Positions 10,441 to 16,026 of a stretch of 16,026 nucleotides of DNA are shown here, one piece after another (position 1 is the first letter of the stretch; each line of letters starts with the position of its first letter). The DNA lies in contig JBDHSX010000083.1 of assembly GCA_039808365.1 (NCBI GenBank), forward strand, positions 1-16,026, in the 5' to 3' direction. A program made the translations under genes and the position numbers. The notes under the pieces are model-generated. The model had not been told where the DNA came from and ran no database searches. It saw only the letters and a program-made list of their open reading frames with translations. This DNA comes from 62-47 sp039808365 (GTDB taxonomy: Bacteria; Pseudomonadota; Alphaproteobacteria; Rhizobiales; Xanthobacteraceae).

Positions 10441-10622
10441 CCATCTGTCGCTGTGCCTGAGAGTATTATCCCGTCGGCGGACGCTCCCGGCGCAAACGCC
10501 GTCACGTCTCTTTCCAGATGCAGTCCGATCACACGGTCCTTTTGCCTGAGAGTTTCCTGGGGCGGTTGCTCCTTCGGCGCCGGCCAGTTCCTTGATTGCG
10601 AAGCGGCCGGTCTCTCCCGACA
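10441..10622 (-). ncRNA. Tandem glycine riboswitch (two aptamers)
   Basis: Both aptamers of the gcvT motif are recognisable. Aptamer 1 (about 10531-10622) has CGGGAGAGACC, GGCGCCGAAGGAGCAA and AAACTCTCAGGCAAAAGGACC. Aptamer 2 (10441-10521) has the P1 pair GCATCTG/CAGATGG, GAAAGAGACG, GGAGCG and TACTCTCAGGCACA. They are joined by a short linker, as in the classical tandem form. It sits 52 bp upstream of gcvT on the same strand. Glycine is expected to activate the operon. Confidence 0.96.
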
Positions 10623-10644
10623 TGATCGGTCGTCAGGGAAACAC

Positions 10645-10673
10645 CCAAAACACGGCTTCCCCAAGGCTGTCAA
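10645..10673 (-). promoter_or_regulatory. Putative promoter of gcvTHP
   Basis: On the minus strand a perfect TTGACA (10668-10673) is followed after 17 bp by TTTTGG (10645-10650), a weak -10. The predicted start near 10638 lies about 16 bp before the first glycine aptamer. The -35 box overlaps a direct repeat (CAAGGCTGTC at 10662 and 10674). Confidence 0.45.
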
Positions 10674-10763
10674 CAAGGCTGTCCGTTCCGGCGCGGAGCT
10701 ATCAACGGGGTTATGGCGGTGGCCCAAGGCGCGGCCGCAACCTCCTGATCGGAGCCCATTTTG

Positions 10764-10792
10764 TGGACACCGCCGATCCCGCCGTCTAAAAG
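10764..10792 (+). promoter_or_regulatory. Putative promoter of alaS
   Basis: TGGACA (10764-10769), 17 bp, TAAAAG (10787-10792). The start would be near 10799, giving a leader of about 89 nt that contains the repeats at 10840-10891. It is divergent from the gcvTHP promoter about 90 bp away. Confidence 0.5.
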
Positions 10793-10839
10793 CGGGACGC
10801 TGGCGGGCGGCCTCCGGAAAGCGCGGCAGGCCCAAAAAC

Positions 10840-10887
10840 GTCCAAAAATAAAGTCCATGCGTAAGGTCCAAGAGATAGGTCCAAAAG

Positions 10888-10891
<4 letters not shown>
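10840..10891 (+). repeat. Four 13-bp degenerate tandem repeats into the alaS start
   Basis: GTCC recurs at 10840, 10853, 10866 and 10879, exactly 13 bp apart. The units are GTCCAAAAATAAA, GTCCATGCGTAAG, GTCCAAGAGATAG and GTCCAAAAGATGA, the last containing the alaS ATG. A partial unit, GCCCAAAAAC, precedes them at 10830. The only ribosome-binding-like sequence (AGG at 10877-10879) is inside the array. Confidence 0.85.
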
Positions 10892-13569
<2,678 letters not shown>

Positions 13570-14290
13570 GGGTGGCGGGGCGCGGGGCCGCCATCAGAGG
13601 ATCGTATCGGATCGGATTGTCAAACAGCCCGCGCGCTTGGCCTTGACGCCGGTCGCGCCCATGCCAGTCGCACATCCGCGCTCTCGCGGCGCGCATTGCG
13701 CCCGAGTTTTGCGGAGAAGATCCGGCCCTCGACAGGCGAGGGCGCGCGGAACGCCGGACGCGCGGCGCGTCCGCGGCCTCATGCGCAAGGTGAAAAGCGC
13801 ACGAGTGTAGTCACCACGAAAGCACCGGAGACATCCGGCGTTCCGCACGCAATGGTTTTAACGGCTTGCTCCGCATCGACCCCCGGTGTTCGACCCTTGG
13901 GTTGAACCACCGCTACCTGGGGACTGACGCGCCGCGTCTCTCCCTCTGTACGAGGAGAGAGAATTGGCGCGGCCCCATGGCGCAAGGCGATGCGCCGGGA
14001 TCACGCGACTTGGGCCGTCCGCGCAGGCGCTGTCCTACGAAGTGGACACCGGTTCGCCGCAAGAATGCGCCTCCTTCATAAAGGGGAGCGCGCGCTCGCG
14101 GCGGCCGAAGGCCGCCTCGCGGACTGCGCGCTCGGTGTGGTCGTCAACATGGCGGGACAAAAACGGCGCGGCCTCTTGCGAGACACGCGCCCGATCATCC
14201 CGCCGCGTTCGAACACCGCGCGCGGCCACCGCATCCCGCCTCGCGTTCGTGACGATCGCGATCCGCCCCTCGGGTGAGACGGGATGAATG
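13570..14290. other. Gene-free GC-rich region, probable family-specific dispersed element
   Basis: I find no convincing gene here: the open frames are short, lack ribosome-binding sites and give Arg/Pro-rich low-complexity products. It is rich in hairpins: GCCCTCG/CGAGGGC (13725-13743), CGGACGC/GCGTCCG (13755-13773), and a nested structure at 14086-14133. The stretch from about 13700 to 14285 closely resembles a sequence I recall as repeated in Bradyrhizobiaceae intergenic DNA, often mis-annotated as small proteins (translations with VVTTKAPETSGVPHAMV and IPPRVRDDRDPP). Confidence 0.55.
14086..14133. repeat. Nested stem-loop in the gene-free region
   Basis: The outer arms GAGCGCGC (14086-14093) and GCGCGCTC (14126-14133) pair perfectly. 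The inner arms GGCGGCC (14100-14106) and GGCCGCC (14110-14116) close on a GAA loop. It could fold as a cruciform or a stable RNA hairpin; it has no U-tract. Confidence 0.7.
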
Positions 14291-14329
14291 GGAATATAAT
14301 CTTAATAGGGAAATTTGTCAATGAGACGC

Positions 14330-14371
14330 TTGAATGCAAGGCAAGAATGTTCTACATTTAGTTAGTAACTA
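14330..14371 (+). promoter_or_regulatory. Promoter and operator-like palindrome of the toxin-antitoxin operon
   Basis: TTGAAT (14330-14335), 17 bp, TACATT (14353-14358) form a good promoter in locally AT-rich DNA. Directly after the -10, TAGTTAGTAACTA (14359-14371) is a perfect 6-bp inverted repeat around a central G, covering the expected start of transcription. A palindrome here fits autorepression by the antitoxin or the toxin-antitoxin complex. Confidence 0.65.
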
Positions 14372-14388
14372 TTTAGAAGGATGTGAAT

Positions 14389-14787
14389 ATGTCGAAATAC
14401 GATCGTCTGGGTGGGTTTCTGAGGAACCAGAACCACGAGAGCGTGCCGCTGTCGTTTGCCGAGATCGAGCAGATCACGCAGACGAAATTGCCGCCGTCGG
14501 CGCATAAGCATCGACCATGGTGGAGCAACAACCCGACCAATAGCGTGCTGACGCGGGTGTGGCTCGATGCCGGTTTCGAAAGCGAGCAGGTCGACATGGC
14601 CGGGCAGAAGCTCGTGTTCCGCCGTGTGACAAAGCCAGCAGAGGAATCGTCGGCGTCAGCCTTACGTTCCGTTTCAATCCACCCGGCCTATGGTGCGCTC
14701 AAAGGATTGGTGAAGGTTGCGCCGGGCACCGACCTCACGATGCCGGCCGATCCTGACTGGATCAATGTCAGCGAAGGGCGGAGCTAG
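14389..14787 (+). CDS. Antitoxin-like protein: DUF7662-like domain plus VapB-like tail
   Basis: A 132-residue protein in two parts. Residues 1-80 resemble the uncharacterised DUF7662 family as I recall it: SKYDRLGGFL, LSFAEIEQIT, LPPSAHKHRPWWSNN, TRVWLDAGFESEQVDMAGQKLVFRRV. Residues about 96-124 (HPAYGALKG, VAPGTDLTMPADPDW) look like the toxin-binding tail of VapB-type antitoxins that accompany PIN toxins. I infer that it neutralises the next gene's product and that the N-terminal domain may bind DNA. The ATG at 14389 has AAGG 8 bases upstream; a GTG at 14383 is too close to it. Its TAG stop shares its last base with the GTG start of the PIN gene (TAGTG). No classical AbrB, Phd or RHH domain is visible. 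Confidence 0.75.
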   Translation: MSKYDRLGGFLRNQNHESVPLSFAEIEQITQTKLPPSAHKHRPWWSNNPTNSVLTRVWLDAGFESEQVDMAGQKLVFRRVTKPAEESSASALRSVSIHPAYGALKGLVKVAPGTDLTMPADPDWINVSEGRS

Positions 14788-15200
14788 TGCGGCCGCTGGT
14801 TTGGGACACCTGTGCTGCGATCTGGATCGGCGAGCAAGCCGAATTGTCGAAGCAATCGCTTGAGTTGCTCGGAGCGGCTCATGCGGAGAGAGTGTTGTCC
14901 TACATTTCTCCTATTACCGCCTGGGAGGTAGGGCTGCTTGTATCGCGAGGGCGCTTGCAGTTGCAGATCGCGCCTGAGCGGTGGATTGAAAAACTGCTTG
15001 AAATCCCCGGTGTGAAGCTTGCGCCGATGCCGCCCGAGCTGTTGATCGCATCATCGTTTCTGCCGGGTAAACCGCCGCGTGATCCGGCTGACCGCATTGT
15101 CACGGCGACTGCGCGTGATCTTGGCGCAACGCTGATTACCCGTGATCGTATGTTGCTTGATTACGGCAGGCAGGGGCATGTCAGTGTGGTGGAATGTTAG
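14787..15200 (+). CDS. PIN-domain ribonuclease toxin, VapC-like
   Basis: A 137-residue PIN-domain protein, typical in length for VapC toxins, which are metal-dependent endoribonucleases. The acidic active site is complete: Asp7 in VWDTCAAIW, Glu47 in ISPITAWEVGLL, Asp99/Asp102 in PRDPADRIV, and Asp120 in LITRDRMLL. The start is the GTG at 14787, overlapping the antitoxin stop by one base; no other start keeps Asp7 at its usual place. Translation is likely coupled to the antitoxin. Its stop at 15198-15200 lies inside the start region of the third gene. The RNA target cannot be predicted from sequence. Because the active site is intact, it is probably functional. Confidence 0.92.
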   Translation: MRPLVWDTCAAIWIGEQAELSKQSLELLGAAHAERVLSYISPITAWEVGLLVSRGRLQLQIAPERWIEKLLEIPGVKLAPMPPELLIASSFLPGKPPRDPADRIVTATARDLGATLITRDRMLLDYGRQGHVSVVEC

Positions 15201-15796
15201 AGAGCATGAATGGCCGAATGACTGTTTCGGAGCGCATACGACAACTTGGTCGCGAAGGTAAATCAGTATCTGCAATCGCTGGAGAAGTAGGCGTTCGTTA
15301 TCAGCACGCATACAATGTTCTCCGGAATGCCGAACTTATTGTTGCGTCATCACGTCCGTCGATTTTTTCTCGGCCGGAAATAAAGCGAAAACCCATTCTG
15401 ACAAGCGAATTTTTGTTGGCATCGGGATTTATTCGTTCGGCTGTATGGACGCTTTCGGAGCAGGGAGAAATTCTAACGGACCTGCCGCTGCCGCATGCTG
15501 TTGGTGTGTATGCCCTCGCAAAAGATGGGGTGGTATTGTACGTGGGTGTCGCGACGATGGGGTTGGCGAAGCGATTGTACCTCTATCGAAAACCAGCAAG
15601 TTCACAGAAGACAAATGTGCGAATCAATGCCTTGATTAAGAAGGAGTGTGAGGCGACATCTTCTTCTATTGACGTACTGACGTCTGTTCCGGATGATTTT
15701 GAATGGAACGGGCTGCCGGTCAGTGGCGCAACGGGACTTGAGTTTGGTTTAATCAAACGTTTCTTGCTCCCTTGGAATATTCGGAGTGCGCGTTGA
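15194..15796 (+). CDS. HTH plus GIY-YIG nuclease-like protein, third gene of the operon
   Basis: A 200-residue protein. Residues 10-45 (TVSERIRQLGREGKSVSAIA, then GVRYQHAYNVLRN) form a predicted helix-turn-helix of the kind that recognises DNA. After a linker, residues 101-200 have the GIY-YIG core: GVY (104-106), YVG (116-118), Arg127 after them, Glu183 in ATGLEFGLIKRF and Asn195 in PWNIR. These match the usual catalytic set, so a DNA nuclease is plausible, though some members are inactive. The ATG at 15194 overlaps the toxin stop by 7 bases, with GGTGG just upstream; an ATG at 15206 is the alternative. Codon use and base composition are clearly AT-richer than the housekeeping genes, suggesting horizontal acquisition. 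Its exact role with the toxin pair is unknown. Confidence 0.8.
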   Translation: MLESMNGRMTVSERIRQLGREGKSVSAIAGEVGVRYQHAYNVLRNAELIVASSRPSIFSRPEIKRKPILTSEFLLASGFIRSAVWTLSEQGEILTDLPLPHAVGVYALAKDGVVLYVGVATMGLAKRLYLYRKPASSQKTNVRINALIKKECEATSSSIDVLTSVPDDFEWNGLPVSGATGLEFGLIKRFLLPWNIRSAR

Positions 15797-15866
15797 GAGA
15801 CGCGCAATATCGCGCCCGGACAGTCGACTTGGTCGCTGCGTCGTGTGCGCAACGACGAACAAAACA

Positions 15867-15892
15867 AAAGGCCCGGATTGCTCCGGGCCTTT
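15867..15892 (-). terminator. Terminator of groEL, possibly bidirectional
   Basis: A perfect 11-bp stem AAAGGCCCGGA/TCCGGGCCTTT has a TTGC loop. On the minus strand TTGTTTTGTT follows, so it is a strong terminator for groEL. In the plus direction TTTCGCATTT follows, so it may also end the toxin-antitoxin operon, whose last stop is 70 bp upstream. Confidence 0.9.
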
Positions 15893-15935
15893 CGCATTTC
15901 GTATTCCGTTGAGCGAGGACCTGCCTCCACCCCAA

Positions 15936-15959
15936 CCCTCCCCCGCAAGCGGGGGAGGG
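15936..15959. repeat. Dispersed GC-rich palindrome near the groEL stop
   Basis: CCCTCCCCCGC (15936-15946) and GCGGGGGAGGG (15949-15959) form an 11-bp perfect palindrome around AA. It resembles a very common intergenic palindrome of Bradyrhizobium and Rhodopseudomonas as I recall it. It lies 10 bp after the groEL stop on the minus strand. Confidence 0.7.
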
Positions 15960-15969
15960 AGAGGCGAGC

Positions 15970-16026
15970 TCAGAAATCCATCCCGCCCATGCCGCCGCCC
16001 GGAGGCATCGCGGGGCCGCCGGCGTT
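15970..16026 (-). CDS. groEL: Chaperonin GroEL, C-terminal end only
   Basis: Only the last 18 codons are inside the window; the gene continues beyond the right edge. The minus-strand translation is NAGGPAMPPGGGMGGMDF, then TGA. The Gly/Met-rich tail ending GGMGGMDF is the classical flexible C-terminus of GroEL, which lines the folding cavity. Members of this bacterial family often carry several groESL copies, and I cannot tell from the tail which one this is. A terminator follows at 15867-15892. Confidence 0.9.
   Translation of the reverse strand, partial: NAGGPAMPPGGGMGGMDF

Noticed and set aside
10389..10871. N-terminal extension of GcvT through the riboswitch
   Set aside because: The frame is open by chance, but it crosses both glycine aptamers and the putative transcription start; family similarity begins at the ATG at 10388.
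13696..14287. Several overlapping small open frames in the gene-free region
   Set aside because: No ribosome-binding sites, Arg/Pro-rich products, and overlap with strong hairpins; they look like the spurious proteins often called on this type of repeat.

Overview
The window looks like chromosomal DNA of an alphaproteobacterium of the Bradyrhizobium / Rhodopseudomonas / Nitrobacter group. The evidence is high GC coding sequence, Rhizobiales-like Lon, RecA, AlaRS and GroEL, an alphaproteobacterial SOS operator (GAAC-N7-GAAC) at recA, and several intergenic sequences that I recall as dispersed repeats of this family.

Layout: (1) 1-2010, the 3' part of lon with a clean intrinsic terminator. (2) 2062-3847, a small Cys-rich GFA-type protein, a tRNA-Val(UAC) on the minus strand abutting it, a minus-strand PaaI-like hotdog thioesterase, and a small secreted protein. 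(3) 3673-4231, a promoter, a fluoride riboswitch and the fluoride channel gene crcB. (4) 4276-5630, recA with a doubled SOS operator over its promoter, and a terminator. (5) 5676-10673, a dispersed palindromic element, then the minus-strand glycine cleavage operon gcvT-gcvH-gcvP behind a tandem two-aptamer glycine riboswitch. (6) 10764-13569, alaS, divergent from gcvTHP, with four 13-bp-spaced repeats running into its start codon. (7) 13570-14290, about 700 bp of GC-rich non-coding DNA with strong hairpins, which I read as a family-specific dispersed element. (8) 14295-15796, an AT-richer accessory cassette of three overlapping genes. (9) 15867-16026, a terminator, a dispersed palindrome and the last 18 codons of groEL on the minus strand.

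Most of the window is housekeeping: proteolysis, SOS repair, one-carbon metabolism and tRNA charging. Two textbook riboswitches are present, for fluoride and glycine. GcvT, GcvH and GcvP form the glycine decarboxylase complex, and the tandem aptamer probably lets glycine switch on its own breakdown.

The best candidate for an undescribed system is 14295-15796. It encodes an antitoxin-like protein (a DUF7662-like domain joined to a VapB-like toxin-binding tail), then a PIN-domain VapC-like toxin, then an HTH plus GIY-YIG nuclease-like protein. The stop and start codons overlap at both junctions. A recognisable promoter is followed by a perfect palindrome that could be the autorepression operator. 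This is a toxin-antitoxin pair with an extra nuclease-like third gene and local base composition unlike its neighbours.
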